A stretch of 64,000 bases of DNA from Sequoia sempervirens (taxonomy: Eukaryota > Streptophyta > Pinopsida > Cupressales > Cupressaceae): assembly GCA_007258455.2 (NCBI GenBank), contig VDFB02187600.1:1-64000 (forward strand), in the 5' to 3' direction. The position numbers and the translations under genes are program-made. The notes beneath the pieces were generated by a model. That model saw only the letters and a list, made by a program, of their open reading frames with translations, did not search any database and was not told where the DNA came from. Positions 1 to 13,161 of this stretch are shown in pieces. The number at the start of each line of letters is the position of its first letter. Position 1 is the first letter of the stretch.

Positions 1-3000
1 ATGTAAATTTGTTACTTGTCCTAGTTTAGTTGAATTTTTCATCCAAATTTCTATGGTATTAAGTTTGAGAGCTTTGAAGAGTTATAAATGTGAATGCTTA
101 TCCACCCAATTTGATATTATCTCTAGGTCTAATTTTATTTTACATTAGGATGGTACTATTTTCCTCCTTTATTGGCTTTGAAGGGAATATTGATGTGAAA
201 GGATTATAATAAAATTTTTATAGAGTGGTTTATATATGATTTTTTTATAAGTATCCAATAGGTTTCTTTCCATCTATGCCTCATAGTAGAGGGTTTAATC
301 TATTATGGATTTGTTGACTATGAAAATGTTCTATTTGGCTAAGGTGATAAAATATTAGTTATGGAGCATTATTATAATAAATTTGAGTCTTCAAGATAGT
401 ACAATAGGGAAACAAGAGTAAACTTTCACATTCCTATTACTTAAAAAGGTCTTTAGTTATATTTTATTGTGATATACCTTTGATGCCTTTACAAATATGA
501 ATTTATATTTATAGGTTTATAATAGAAGTTTACATATGGTTTGTAGGAGAGTTGCTTATTGCATAACTTGCCCTAATTTTTAAATAAAATTAAGGAAACA
601 ATTTTGTTTTTAAAATCACAATGTTCCTTAGGAACATTAAAATTTGATTATACATATGTGCCCCTTGCTACAATTTTTAACTAATTCATAAGCCATATTG
701 GTAACTAATATGAGAGCATACATTTTGGCTAATGAACTTCCTTCCATACATACAAGGGTAATAGTAGACACATTTATGATTATTCCTTTCATCCTTTATA
801 ATATTGATCTTTATTCAATAGGTGCTTAGGATTAAGAGAACACACAATACAAACTTCATTTTTTATTTGATTTCTCATGGAGGTTGAAATATCAAATTAG
901 GGGTTTGACCTTATTAGCAAGCTCCCAAGTAGTCACCTAATATTCCTTTGTCCTAAATTTAGGCATTTTTGGGAGATTCTTCTCGAGATATAGCTCTCCT
1001 ACTCAATGGATTCATATTCCTTTCCATCTCTTATATATATAATTTGTTTATATTTATTTAATCTAAGTTTTAGTTCAATTTATTATTCATAGAATTCTAT
1101 TATTTTTTATTTTTTCTCTATTATTGGTGTTGCATATTCCATTTTTAGTTTGTAGGTTTTAGGATTTGTAATAAATCCTTCAATTTTTCTTGGATTTGGA
1201 AAATAACACATTCATACAAATAAAAACACAACTATGCCTAAGTCCTTAAATTACAATTTCATCATATTTGGGTTTTTGACATTTGAATAAACTTTCCATT
1301 CCAAAATCCTACTTAAGTTCACATTCCTTTTAGTCATTAATGTTTGGAACTTCTTTTTATAAGATAAAATACAAAAAATAATATCATTGCACCTTATTTT
1401 TTTAAATTTGACTAGATTGTTAAGTTAGTATAGTTAAAATATTAGCATATTGTATAAGTTAATTTTCCTACAAACATTGTAAGTAGTTTAATTTATACAT
1501 TACACTTTATTAGTGTCATCTTCTAACAAGTAAAGTAAATCATAAGATCCACGTTTCCTTTTCCTGGTTGCATAAGCATGACCCTAATGACTAAATTTTT
1601 TGATGTATGGTTAGCATGTGCAAAGTCAAGTAAAAAATAATTTCACTTTACCTCTCTTTAAAGGAAATCAAGATATCCCTAGGTTCTACCTCACTAGATC
1701 ATAGTCATACAAGATAACTTAGTGATCTTTGTAATGTTGTTCCAATTCAAGGGGCCTATGGTGTACTTAATTGAATTCAACCAAAATTTGGTTATTGCAT
1801 AAGAAAAATCATATTTTTAGATTTACAAGTTCACAGTCAAAACTAGCAATGAAAATTAGTTGCAGTCAAGAAAATATTGCTTTGTAAACCATATTACAAA
1901 TTACAATCATACTCTCAATCCTAATCCAATCATGGGGTATAAAAATTTAAAAAAAATGGAAGGGTTAAGAGAGAAAGAATAAGCTTACACCATTATATTG
2001 ATAGGTCTAGCACTATTTCAAAGATAAAACTTGTAAGAAACAAGCCTTGATCATTATTTCAAATACTTATGGACACAAAGTGGTATTTATCAAAAGGAGA
2101 GAACACCAAGAAGACGCATATATAAGATCACTATATATTCATGTAGATCAAACACACAATCCTTCAAAGTTTTTGATTCCAATATTTCCTCGATAAACAT
2201 AAGTGGAGATTTACTAGTCAAACTCAATTGAATTATAGAAAAACAAGCATAACAACACCACTCATGTTTGGAAAATTTTAGAAAGAGAAAAATATCTAAC
2301 AAGTCTTAAAATTGCATTAAGAAAAATGGGTTTCCAACCATTTTACAAAGTTTTAGCTCATCTTTTAGATAAATAACTCATTTTTTTTCAAAAATTGATA
2401 ATAATTTATAAATGTATTTTAAATGTAGTGGTTTTGGTTTAATCCTTGATTTCATGATCTAATGGTCAAGGAGAATATTGAATTTACTATTTGTAGCTCT
2501 CCAAGTCATGTGATAATCATTTGAAACAAACTCAAAGAGAAGCTCGCTGTAATTTTCCTCTACACAAGTATCAAATTAGTAAAATTTGAATGACACAATT
2601 TCATTAGTAAAATTTTCTCAAATAAGATCGGTCGACACAACTCAAAATTTAAAAAATGATTTCCTAAGATATCAACACTTTTTATCTAAAATAATCTTCT
2701 TAAAAATATTTGTTCCTATTGTTTTAGCAATAATTTTCTAGACTTTCCCATTTTCATTTTTTTTTCATTTTAATATCAAACTTTGCGATGTCTTTTAAAC
2801 AATCAAGACTAAACATTAATTTCAATAAAAATTATACAATTGAATCCAATTCCAATATAAATTAAAATAAAACATAATCTAAAATTCAAATTTGAATCAT
2901 TCATCATATTCTCTTTATTGCATTCAAAATTACCCAAGTAATAAGCTTTTAATTAAATTAACAGTTTAAAGGAGTGTCTTTATATCGTATGATCTAGAGG

Positions 3001-3430
3001 AACTATTCTCACAAAAATAAATCTAAGAGTTAAACTATGCAACACTTAACCCATTGTTGACACATTTCCCCTATTTTATTTTATTTCACTTTCTTTATAA
3101 TTTTAATTCTAGACTTAATACACATAACAAATTTAATTTTACTCATGTAAATCTTTGAATTATATTGGCCATTCTTTAAATTTTTTTAGACGAATTGGAG
3201 GTACTCATACAAATGACTTGACTTGAGCTCTATAGATTTCGACTAGGCAACAAACTTGATTTAATGATATTTTGGGTCCATGGACAATTTTAAACTTACC
3301 TAGAGATGTAAGTCTATGAATGAAATTTGGTTAACCTATAGTTTAGATTCTATAATATGACTTATGAACTACTTTAGTTTTACTTCTACATTTTAAATTA
3401 TATGGTTGATTATGTTAGATAACATTTATA
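1..3430. repeat. Non-coding 5' segment of duplicated block, copy 1
   Basis: This AT-rich segment has no plausible gene. It is collinear and highly similar to 20918-22904 followed by 30713-32440; for example 'ttgttacttgtcct' at 8 recurs at 20926. The second copy is split by later insertions. The left limit lies outside the window. Copy 1 has a stretch around 3190-3300 that copy 2 lacks (near 32280). The nature of the original sequence, ancient element or intergenic DNA, is not recognisable. Confidence 0.85.
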
Positions 3431-3519
3431 AATCTATATCTATCCTTATGCATGACTCCAATCTAAATAATTGAAGCTCTAAGTTCCAAAGAGACATGGA
3501 TTTTAATGGAAGACTTAGC

Positions 3520-3665
3520 CCACGTGGTGGGTTGATTCTATAATATGGATTTTAATATTGACTTGATTCTATAATACCTTGGGTCTAAATATGTGTTTTA
3601 ATATTGACTTGATTCTATAATATCTTGGGTGTAAAGATATGGTTTTAATATTGATATGGTTTTAA
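3520..3665. repeat. Short tandem repeats before the copia LTRs
   Basis: A unit of about 45 bp containing 'gattctataatatcttggg' and 'gttttaatattgac' is repeated about three times. The same motif recurs at 4360-4440 and, in copy 2, at 32440-32540 and 33570-33660. It lies directly in front of each LTR-like segment. Confidence 0.7.
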
Positions 3666-3730
3666 TATTGAATATACAGAAAATTCAGGTATATCTTATA
3701 TATTAAGGTGTTTGAGTTTTGGTGACATGG

Positions 3731-4500
3731 TAGTTAGTAAGAAATGTGTTTTATCTTACATTTATAATGTTAAATTTTAATAAATTTTGTCTTTATCTGT
3801 TATTTTATCTTTTTGTGGAGAGTTGTGATTTCACTTAAAGCTTACTAGACTTTATTTTTTTTAGTCAGTTTTGTCTTCTCATGAGAAGGTAGGTATCCCA
3901 CTTTGAGGTGACATTGATTGTCCATGTGTGGCCATCTTGTGGTGTGTGTAAGGTCATCAAGAAGCGTGTTACCTATAACAAATTTTATGATGTGTAAGAG
4001 TTTATAAGAGGGAGGTTATCATTATGTGTTGGGAATATTACATCATTCCCACACGTTATTATTTGTTATTTGGTTGTGGTTTACTTGTTTGTATTATGAG
4101 TTTTTTTAACAACTCATCTATGTTAGGGATTTGTTGTAGGAACACTCTTATAATATAGGAGATGAAACTCCTATACATATGTAAAATGTATTGGACAAAA
4201 TATGAGGGAATATAAACACATTATTTTGTGAATAATTTTTTTTAGGATTCTATTTGTTTGAGCCCAAAATTTTGACATTACGATAGTTGGTACACTTGTC
4301 ATGGAGCGTATTTTGAATTTTTGAATGAGGATAAATTGGGATGTCCAAGTTTGGGTGGTATAATATCTTGAGTCTAAAGACACATTTTAATAGTGACTTG
4401 GTTCTACAATATCTTGGGTGTAAAGATAGTGTTTTAATATTAAATAGACATAAAATTCAAGTATTACTTATCTATTAAGGTGTTTGAGTTTTGGTGACAT
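3731..4500 (+). repeat. Partial duplicate of copia LTR (copy 1)
   Basis: This piece matches the first three quarters of the LTR that starts at 4504. Shared landmarks include 'gtggagagttgtgat', 'cccactttgaggtgacat', 'ggtcatcaa' and 'gggatgtccaagtttgggtgg'. It then rejoins the pre-LTR repeat at about 4360. The result is a tandem duplication of [pre-LTR repeat + LTR 5' part] with a period of about 775 bp. Copy 2 has the same arrangement at 32711-33590, so the duplication is older than the split of the two copies. Confidence 0.7.
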
Positions 4501-4503
4501 GGT

Positions 4504-5650
4504 TGTTGGGAACAGGTGTTTCAATTTTACATTCATAATGTTAATTCTTAATATATTTTATCTTATTTGTTATTATGTCTTTTTGTGGAGAGTTGTGATC
4601 TCACTTGGAACTTACTGGACTTTGTTTATTAGTGAGTTTTGTATTCTCACGAGGAGTTAGGTATCCCACTTTGAGGTGACATGGATTGTCCATGTGTGGA
4701 AATATTGTGGTGTGTGTAAGGTCATCAATAAGTGTGTTACATATGACAAAATCTATGACGTGTAAGAGCATATAAGGGGAAGCTCATCATTATGTGTTGA
4801 GAATATTACATCATTCTTGTAGGTTATTATTTATTATGTTGTTGTGGTTTATTTGTTTGTATTATGAGTTGTTAAAATAACCCATCTATGTTAGGGATTT
4901 GTTATAGGATCAATCCTATAATACATGAGATGAAACTCCTATAAATATGTAAAATGTACTGAAAAAAACTGAGGGAATATAAGCACATTATTTTGCGTAT
5001 AATTTATTTTAGGATTCTATTTTTCTGAGCCCAAATTTTTGACAATAAGATAGGTTGGTACACTTTTCATGGAGCATCTTTTGAATGTTTGAATGAGGAT
5101 AAATTGGGATTTCCATGTTTGGGTGGTCAAATATGACAAGTTATGACATGTACGTTGTGTAAGGAATATGGTAAAAATAGCCGAGAAGACTAAGACTGAG
5201 AAGGGGCATTGGAATTTGAACTTACACATTTGGGTGCCATACCTTTTATAGGTTTGCAAATAGTTTTCCCAAACCAAAAACACCGTGTCTTTTGAGTTTG
5301 TACTTCATTTATTTATTTTGTGCATGGTGTTGTAGTTTGTATGATTGATTTGTAGGTGTTTTTATATTCCTATATTTACTCGAGATTTACATGTTTGTGA
5401 AACTTCTATAATAACTCGTTTTGTAATTGCATTGTATTCCTTTAGTTTACTAAATAATATGTTGGTATACTTTGGATTGTGATTTTTTCCTCTTGAAGTT
5501 GTTTTCTCCATGTACATCTGGTTTTATGGTATATTGCATATTTTATGCTCACATATATGTGTCTACTTTAGATAGTTGAAAGATTTAAATTTTCATATTA
5601 CTCTCATTAGATTGTTCTTGGAATCTTTTTTATGTACCTTGCTTATTTTC
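4504..5650 (+). repeat. 5' LTR of copia element, copy 1
   Basis: The LTR starts TGTTGGGAACAGG and ends near 'ttattttca', just before a degenerate primer binding site. It matches 33719-34869 in copy 2 and, more divergently, the 3' LTR at 17558-18468. The length of about 1.15 kb is normal for a copia LTR. The exact right end is uncertain by 10-20 bases. Confidence 0.75.
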
Positions 5651-5652
5651 AG

Positions 5653-5665
5653 TTGGTATTTGACC
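5653..5665 (+). other. Degenerate primer binding site, copia copy 1
   Basis: 'ttggtatttgacc' resembles the plant copia site TGGTATCAGAGC, complementary to initiator Met-tRNA. It is followed by 'catctttgatcct' and then the gag start. The copy 2 equivalent (34870-34882, 'tgtatttaagc') keeps different matching bases. Confidence 0.5.
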
Positions 5666-5779
5666 TTGATCATCTTTGATCCTATTTTTTGGGTAGAGGA
5701 TTTTTAATACTATCTTTGATTGAGTGATATTTTTATCTTATTGTAGGAAGAGATGTAAATTAAATTCAAAAGGATAGAA

Positions 5780-6494
5780 ATGGAGAAGTTTCATAGTGGT
5801 ACTTTTGATCTACAAAAACTTAAGATGAAGGATATGTTCATGGATACATATATATGGGTTGTAATAGTTGGTACTATGTCGTTCAATATGAAATAAGAAG
5901 ATTAGGACTTCATAGATAGAAAGGCTAAGGGTATTGTGAGAATTTGTTTGGGGATTCAATTCTTTTTAATCTTCATGGAGAGACTACCACAGAAAAATTT
6001 GGAAGAAGCTTGGTGAACTTTATTAGGAAAAGGTGAATAATTTATTTATAAGAAAGAACTTTTATTATCTTAAAATAGAGGAAAATGGATATATATCCGA
6101 TAATTTGAATTCCTTCATTATGTTAGTTGCTCAATTGAGCTTTGATGGAGTGAAAATGGAAGAGGATGATTATTCTATGACTTGTTATTTTATTTTCATA
6201 ATACATGGGACCAACTTAAGATGGTCATTAGGAGCACTACTATAAAACTCAAGATGGATTAGGTGGTTGCATTGTTACTTTTTGAAGAGATACAATTTTT
6301 TTTTGAAGCAACTAAGGAGGACCTTAGAATTTGCAGAAGATCCACAGAAGATCGAAAGAGTGATAAAAATAAAGAGAAGTAAAGATCCAAATCCCATAGG
6401 AGATCTAAGTCTCTTGGTAAGTCCAAGGAACTATATTGAAACTATAGAAAACTTGGACATTTCCAAAAGAGGAATAGAAGAAGAATTATTCTAA
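5780..6494 (+). pseudogene. Ty1/copia gag remnant, copy 1
   Basis: This is a nucleocapsid/capsid gene remnant of a Ty1/copia retrotransposon, broken by several stops and at least one frameshift. The first frame reads MEKFHSGTFDLQKLKMKDM, the usual plant copia gag opening (bait-fill 'FDG-NF--WK--M' region). It continues through DFIDRKAKGIVRICLG, then shifts into a frame from 6033 with YLKIEENGYISDNLNSF and AQLSFDGVKMEEDD, typical of the plant copia gag core. A worn zinc-knuckle region follows at about 6420-6470 (NYRKLGHFQKRNRRR, with the first Cys lost). The copy 2 counterpart is 34999-35730. It is not functional. Confidence 0.85.
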
Positions 6495-6499
6495 TAATA

Positions 6500-8077
6500 A
6501 ATTGTATAGATCCTTGTTACATGTGCATCAAAAGGTGCATGGATTATTGATTTTGGTGTGTCTTTCCACATAAAATAACATCAAGGTTGGCTCACAAAAT
6601 ATGAAAAATGTGATGGAGGGAAGGTGCACATGGATGATTATTATCACCTAAAGATTTTTGTTTGTAGAAGAGTTTTGATTACATGCCTTGATGGATGAGT
6701 GAATGGGATCAATGGTTTGTTGCATATCCTTGGTTTTGAACATAACCATTTATATGCAAATAAATTGAATGATGTGGGTGAGAGGTTGTTTAATCAAGTA
6801 GAGGGTGTAAGATGGTTCTAGGAGCTATTGTGCTAGCCAATGTTTTCATAATGACACTTTTATTTCAGCTTGATGTATGCATGTAGAATAATTATTCTAT
6901 TACAACAAATACATTTCTAGTTTTTTCACATTCACAATTAGAACTAATAGAAATAAGACAATTACATCCACTTATGATGATCATTCTTTCTAGATACCTA
7001 AGAGTGCTAAACATTTGAAAACAAAAATTTCTACTAAGAAAATAATGTTATGGAACCATAAACTTAGTCACATAGGGGAGAAGGGTCCATAGACCATAAA
7101 AAATAAAACCTTGTTAAGGGTTTGAATTATTGTAATATTGAGTTAATTTTTATGAAAATTACATTTATGGAAAGAAAAACTATGTTTAGTTTTATTCTAA
7201 GTTTCATTTTTTTTGGGATATTGGACTTGGTACATTTTTGTATTTTTGGTTCTGTTAATGTTCCTTCAATTTCTAAATATATAATTATGTATATTTTATT
7301 AAGGATTATAGTAAAAGAACATGAGTTTATTTTTCAGAAGTAAAACTAAAGTCTTTAATCATTTTAAAGAGTTTAAGGCTCTTGTGGAAAATAATTTTTT
7401 TAAAAAGATTAAGTGGTTGAGGACTAATAATGGTGGTGAGTTTTGTTTAGCCAATTTCAATAGGATCTATAGAGATAATAGTATAGAATAACATAATATA
7501 TATTTGTATTCCCTTCAACATAATATTGATGAACACAACATTGAAGGAGAGGGCTAAGAGTATGCTTAGTGGGGTTGTTCTAAAACAAAATTTTTGGGTA
7601 GAAGTAGTTTCCATGACTTGAACTAGTTGGTTAATAGGTCTCCTATATTACCTATTTTAGAGAAGACACATATGAAGATGTGGTAGGAAAAATCTCTCAT
7701 TGAGACATATAAGAGTTTTTGGTTGCAATACACATTCTTATGTGCATAGGGAGAAGAGGTCAAAGTTGGAAAACAATGATGTTAAGTGTATGTTCATCAA
7801 TTATGATATTGGTGAAATAATGATACAAGCTTTGGGATCTTATGAACATAATATTTTTGTATAGAAGAACAATTATTTATAGAGAATCTAAATATTATTC
7901 CAATTCATTGCAGCCAAAAAAGAAAAAATGAAAAATATGTAGTTCAACTAAACCTAAAGATCGAGAAAATTGAACCAAAATCCCATGAATTACCCAAAGA
8001 GGAGGAGATCTCACATTTTTTGGATAGCTTAAAAGAGGAGGTAGAACCTCCACCTCAACTCTTGAGAAGGTCAAGTC
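6500..8077 (+). pseudogene. Copia protease-integrase remnant, copy 1
   Basis: This is the 5' part of a copia pol gene, with many stops. The protease motif is readable at about 6536 as AWIIDFGVSFHIK; the catalytic DSG has become DFG, and the same change is present in copy 2. The integrase zinc region starts at about 7049 (MLWNHKLSHIGEKG, with the first two His of HHCC). In the catalytic core the first Asp is lost (LVHFCIFG where LVHSDVFG is expected). The second is also changed (TNNGGEF for TDNGGEF). Downstream text such as FWVEVVSMT and 'kekrskle-ndvkcmfiny' follows the usual integrase C-terminal order. The gene is cut at 8078-8082 by an LTR element and resumes at 15857. Confidence 0.85.
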
Positions 8078-8082
8078 AACAT

Positions 8083-9893
8083 TGTTGAGAAATGTGACTC
8101 AAATTATTGGCTTGATCGACTTCCTAGAGCTATTGTGTTTTCCTCCTTCATCAGCCTGAGTTAAGTCGTTCGTTTTCAAGTTTATCTAACTAAAGTTGCA
8201 GGGCTTTGAAGTTTCTTAACTTCCTGACTTAGCGATAGTGAAGGGAAGGTTACTTCCTTTATTGTCGGAGTTTTGGGAACTTTGTAACCTCTGACATGAG
8301 GCTTGGAAGTTCGGGTTTTGAACAATGAAGCAATCCTTTTGTTGATGTGTCGCGGGTTTCAGGAACTTCGTAACCTCTGACTTGAGGTTTGAAAGTTTGA
8401 GTTTTGGGAAATAGGCTGATCCATTTATCAGTAAGTCATGGGTTCTGGGAACTTCATAGATTCTATCAAGATATTTTGAAGTTCGGTTCTCTAATGATTG
8501 AGCGACTTGGATGCTGATGGATGTGGGGACCACTTGAGACCTGATACAGTTGGTGGGTCATGATGACAACCAACAAATGGTGATGATGTGGAGGATAGAT
8601 GGCATATGGGCCCATGTACTTAGTGAGATGACAATGAATGTCTCTTCAACTAGGCGGTTAACCTTAAGTTTGAGGGTGGAGATTTGTTGAACTACTTATC
8701 CGACGACTAGGATTGGATGTTGGATGATGGCGTATGGCTTAAGGTGAAGCCCTAAGGGGTGCGATAATTGAAGAGTCAAAGTGATAGAGAATATAATTCT
8801 CTAGTCTCTCTTGTGTCTCTCTAGAATCTCATGGAGAGTGGAGATCGACCAAGGGGTAAGCTGAGCTACAGGCCATGAGGCTGGATGCAACGAACATTGA
8901 GCGACAAGCTGAAAGGCTGAGAGGTTGAGCTACAGGTTGAAAGGATGGAGGTGGCGAAGGATGAGATATGATTCTCTATCATATCTCAGAGTAGAGAGTG
9001 GCAATGATAGTGAGTGGCAGAAATGATGAGAGAGGCTGAAAGGTTGGGTGCTAATTAAGGTTACTAGGCAAAGGCCTAGAGGCTATGTAGAGGTCGAGAG
9101 GATGTGCAGAGGCTGAGAGGTTGTGTGGAGGTCACGTGGTGTTGGGCGCCGAACAAGCTGAGATGTCAAGGTGCTAGATGCAGGCCGAGAGGCCAGATGC
9201 AAATAGAGAGGCCGCAAGGCTAGGCATGGATAGACCATGGTTACTAGGTTGTCAGGAGCAGAGAGGCCAAGATGCTAGATGTAGGCTGAGAGGCCAAATA
9301 CAAGTAGAGAGGCCAAGATTTTGGGTGTGGATTGGCTAAGAACCTCGGTGCATGCCATGTGATTGAGTGTAGGCTGGGTGTTGCCAAACTAGTTGTGAGC
9401 CTAGGAAGCCAAGAGAGAGAGAGAGATCTTGCAAAAGGTGAAGGTTGAGCGACTATGTGACAAATAGGTTGAGAGGCCGGTGGTTGAGTCGTGTGGCTGT
9501 GTAGCCAAAAGAGATTTCTCACAATGAGAGAGGTAGTCACATTGGGTTATGCTATTGAATATTTTCTAGAATCAAACAAGATGTAAAATCTGTAAAGGCC
9601 ATGAGATTTATATTGTATTGTAATTGTTTTTGTTGCTAAATAATACAATGGAAATTTAGGCTTTTGGAGTGTGGGGCTTTTTACTCGAAAGGGTTTTCCC
9701 CACGTATATCTGTGTGTTCATGTCTTTTGTTTCATCTTTCATGGTTGTTGGTTTTGCATGATTGAATTTTTTATTGGTGTTGTTGAAACTATTTTGCATG
9801 AGTTTCTCTCTAAGGGTCAATGTGGGAAATGAACTATGCCTATTTCTGCTTTATGGCATAGTTGATTTGTCTCCATCCTCTTTTTTCCCAACA
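8083..9893 (+). repeat. 5' LTR of LARD-like element
   Basis: The LTR has TG...CA ends and is 1811 bp. It is unusually GC- and G-rich for this window between 8880 and 9500, where degenerate copies of a 'gaggctgagaggttg' unit are strung together. It matches the 3' LTR at 12854-15851 once that copy's insertions are removed. 'cttttggagtgtgggg' and 'tttttacccgaaaggg'-like text occurs near 9660-9700. Confidence 0.88.
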
Positions 9894-9895
9894 AG

Positions 9896-9907
9896 TAGTA
9901 TTAGAGC
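9896..9907 (+). other. Primer binding site of LARD-like element
   Basis: TAGTATTAGAGC lies two bases after the LTR end and differs at two positions from TGGTATCAGAGC (initiator Met-tRNA). A second site-like string, 'tggtatcagatcc', occurs at 9959. Confidence 0.7.
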
Positions 9908-12853
9908 TGTGTGACAGCTCAAGAAGAGTGAAGTCTAGGACTCCCTAATACCAACAAGTGGTATCAGATCCTTTGTTTGGGATGTGTTTTCTTCTTGGTG
10001 TGTTGCTAGTTCTAGGTATTCCTTTTGTGAAGATTTCTTAGCTTGTCAGGCTTAAGGAAATTTGGAGGAATTGACTGATGTTTTGATCCTTTATGGAGTG
10101 GAAAGTCTTTCTCTGCTGTTAAAGTTTCTGAGACAACACACAACATGATGGAGAGACTTGAGTTGGTCATATTGAAATGATGTGACCTGAAGCTCGTGAG
10201 TTGGCAATGAAATAACATTGATGCAAGGGGTGTGATTTTGTGCTTATGACTATGTTGCAGCTTAAAGATTTCATATTGGGTGTTTGTGTGAGGGGCTCCT
10301 TGATGGTATGGAGGTTCTTGGGTTGTTGTTCAGTCATGGAGTAATGTGCTTATGCTGGGTATTTTTCCTAGTATTGGAAGGTATAGTTTTTCTGATACCT
10401 CAATTGCATGAAGGCTATGGAGTTGGTCATTGGATGATCTGGAAGCTTTCGTAATAGCCTTTCTCTCGAATGCATGTGCATGTTGGTGGTTTTGGAGTTG
10501 GCTTGAAATAGGCCTGGAGTTCTTGGACTGTTGTTTGTACTTGCATGGCTCTATGGTTTTGTAGGTTTTACATGGTCAAACAAAACTTGTAGTTATGTGG
10601 AGTTGTTGTTAAGCTATTTTCTAGACCCTAGCTTTTGGGTGTGACTAGATGATATAGTTGCAATCCAACATGGTTTGAGGAGGTGTTATGTCTTCTTTGC
10701 ATGGGAGTGTTGATACGTGACTTGTCACTCAACATTCTTGTGGTGGTTCTTGTGGGTTCCTTGACTATGGTGCTCATTGTGGACATGATTAGCGAATCGT
10801 ATATGAGCTTGATCTGGTGTTGGAGGCAAGTTGTCTACGTTGTTGTTCTCTTTGAGATCTTTGTTTTGTTGTTTCCAATGTGACGATGGGTTTGCATGTT
10901 TATGTTGAATGGATCTACGGGTTGTGCAATGTTGTGGTTTGTCTTTACCTACATGTTTGTTGTAAGACAAGGGTATGTGCAAGATCATCATGGAAAAAAT
11001 AGGCCCTTAAGTGGCAAAAAATTCAGAAAAATCAAGTTAGGAAACTTGACGTAAAAATTTGAATAAGTTATCTATATTATTTCAAAAATATGTAACAATA
11101 GAATCTATAGCCAATTGAATGTAGTTTCTAAACTACTAGGTTTTTTTTTTTTTAAATCTATTTGGTGAAAATTTGAAATTTCAATGCAGTAGCACTTAAA
11201 AAAATAAAAGTAGGTGTCTATCTAACCAAGTAACCACAATAAAATGATAATATTTTTTTATAATATTTTAGATATAAGTAGAGGATCCGATGTGATGCAT
11301 ATTTTTTTGTAATTTTTTCAATTAAATAATTAATTATGATTTTTATTACAACTTTTTAAAAATATAAAAAATTGTATGTCTAACCACCTTAACTTGGTCA
11401 AAACTTCATGAAATTCAATCTTTTTTTTTTAATCCTATAGTATGCAAAGCATAGAATGTGAAAAATGTTTTGGATTCAAAAAATGTGATACCGTTTGAAA
11501 GCTATAGATATTTTTCAATTAGCCTATCAATTAGGACTTTAGTAGTAATTCAAATAGAAAATGAATAATAATTATTTATTAAATTCAAACTAAAGCATAA
11601 TTTATATTGGTGGAAAGATGAGAATATTCTTTAAAAACCCTATTTTTTCCATCAATTTTGGTAAAAAAAAGTCATTAGCCACATACCCTACACATACCCA
11701 TCTTATCGCCACTTTTTGGTCCATCATGATCCTGCACATACCCACAACTTAGAAGTGGACTGTCTATATCCATGAAGTTGAGTCATTGTTGGTGCAAACA
11801 TGTTAGCTGGCCTTGTCTGTGGCCACTTGTGCATTCATGTAGCTGCTTTGAGATGAGAGGATGGATGGTGTTGAGTACCTGAATAGTCACTATGGAGACG
11901 TATAACACGTGTATCATGATGTCATGGATAGCTTAGATACACTACCTTGTGTAAGCCTTTAACAGTGATGGTTTTGTCTGATTAGTTTTGGAGATCTTGG
12001 TGCTACTTAGCATTGTTGTCAAATGGACATGTTGCTATTGTGGACCTGGAGGATTTTCAGTTTAGTAGATGTTTGGTCATGATGCTTAGAGAGATTGGTG
12101 TCACAGTTTAGTGGGATCTTTAGCAGTGACTGTGGATTCATCACTTGGTGGTGAATGGTCTTCTTTAGTGTTGTAGATGTTACTAGGAAGGACTCTTAGA
12201 TCCTGTTGCTACAGAAGGGTTCTTTCGCATTTGCATGGACACTATTTGAGGATGAGTAACATCTTGGAGCCATGGAGGACTCTTGTGAGTCTTTGGTTGA
12301 GGTGTTGGCAGTGCTTGACAAGTGATGTTGGTTTAGAGTTTGTTTGCTTAATGTCATGATTGACTCTTGATTGCACTTTAGAGTTTTGGCATGATGAATT
12401 TCTCTTGAGACCATGGTATGTTCACCTGGAGCATGGGATCGCCTAAGGGGGATGTGTAGATCATGATGTCATGATAAGTTCTTGGTTCAAATGATTGGAG
12501 CTTTGATACTGGTCTGGTGATTCTTTTTTTCTAGAGGATGGCTTCACAGTTGTGTTCGTGTTGAGGGCTTTGCAGTTGATGTTGTGTTGCTTTTGTATAG
12601 CTCATGAGCACAGTGGATTGGTGGCAGTGTTGGTTCCCTTGCTGTCTATAGGATTTGATGCTTGTGTTCTTGAGACTGGAGCATATACGGCTTGGCTCAT
12701 TCATTTTCCTATGGTGGATGGATGGAATTGTTGCCTAAGTTGGTGGACATCTTGGATGTCGTTGTAGGTGTCTTGGTTGGAGCACATAAACATTATTTAA
12801 GATTTTGTGTTTGCTTTGGAAGAAGCCAATGAGTTCTTTGTCAAGTGGGATAA
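9908..12853. other. Internal region of LARD-like element, no gene seen
   Basis: This is about 2.2 kb of own sequence plus a 773-bp TIR element. No ORF longer than about 90 codons has domain character, and there is no gag, protease, reverse transcriptase or integrase motif. The text is G/T-rich on the + strand (many 'gttgtgg', 'tggatgg'). The right end, 'gtcaagtgggataat', is a weak polypurine tract before the 3' LTR. Confidence 0.7.
10971..11743 (+). mobile_element. TIR element family 1, copy a
   Basis: The left end is GGGTATGTGCAAGATCAT and the right end ATGATCCTGCACATACCC, inverted repeats of 18 bp with one mismatch. Flanking ACAA (10967-10970 and 11744-11747) is a perfect 4-bp target duplication. 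The element is 773 bp with no ORF. The interior is AT-rich with shared landmarks: 'aggcccttaagtggcaaaa', 'tatctatattatttc', 'cttaacttggtcaaaa' and 'tttggtccatcatgatcc'. It has the same orientation as copy b and is inverted relative to copies c and d. Confidence 0.9.
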
Positions 12854-13161
12854 TTTTAAGAAATGTAACTCAAATTATTGGCTTGATCGACTTCCTGGAG
12901 TAGTTGTGTTTTCCTCCATCAGCTTGAGTTAAGTCGTTGTTTTTCAGGTTTATCTAAATGAAGTCACGGGTTCTAAATTTTCTTAACCTCTCAACTTAGC
13001 GACTGTGAAGGGAAGGTTACTTCCTTTGTTGTCAGATTGTTGCAGGTATCAAGAACTTTGTAACCTCTAACATGAGGTTTGGAAGTTTGGGTTTTGAGTG
13101 ATAGAGCAATCCCTTTGTTGGCATGTCACGCGTTTCAGGAACTTTGTAACCTTTGAATTGA

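Noticed and set aside
5017..5283. Minus-strand open frames in the copia LTRs (also 34226-34498)
   Set aside because: Antisense to LTR sequence; conserved only because the LTRs are repeats.
8216..8533. 105-codon minus-strand frame in the LARD-like LTR
   Set aside because: Interrupted by a TIR element in the other LTR; no domain and antisense to the LTR.
10683..12767. Several hydrophobic open frames in the LARD-like internal region
   Set aside because: G/T-rich composition gives Leu/Val/Cys-rich frames by chance; no gag or pol motif.
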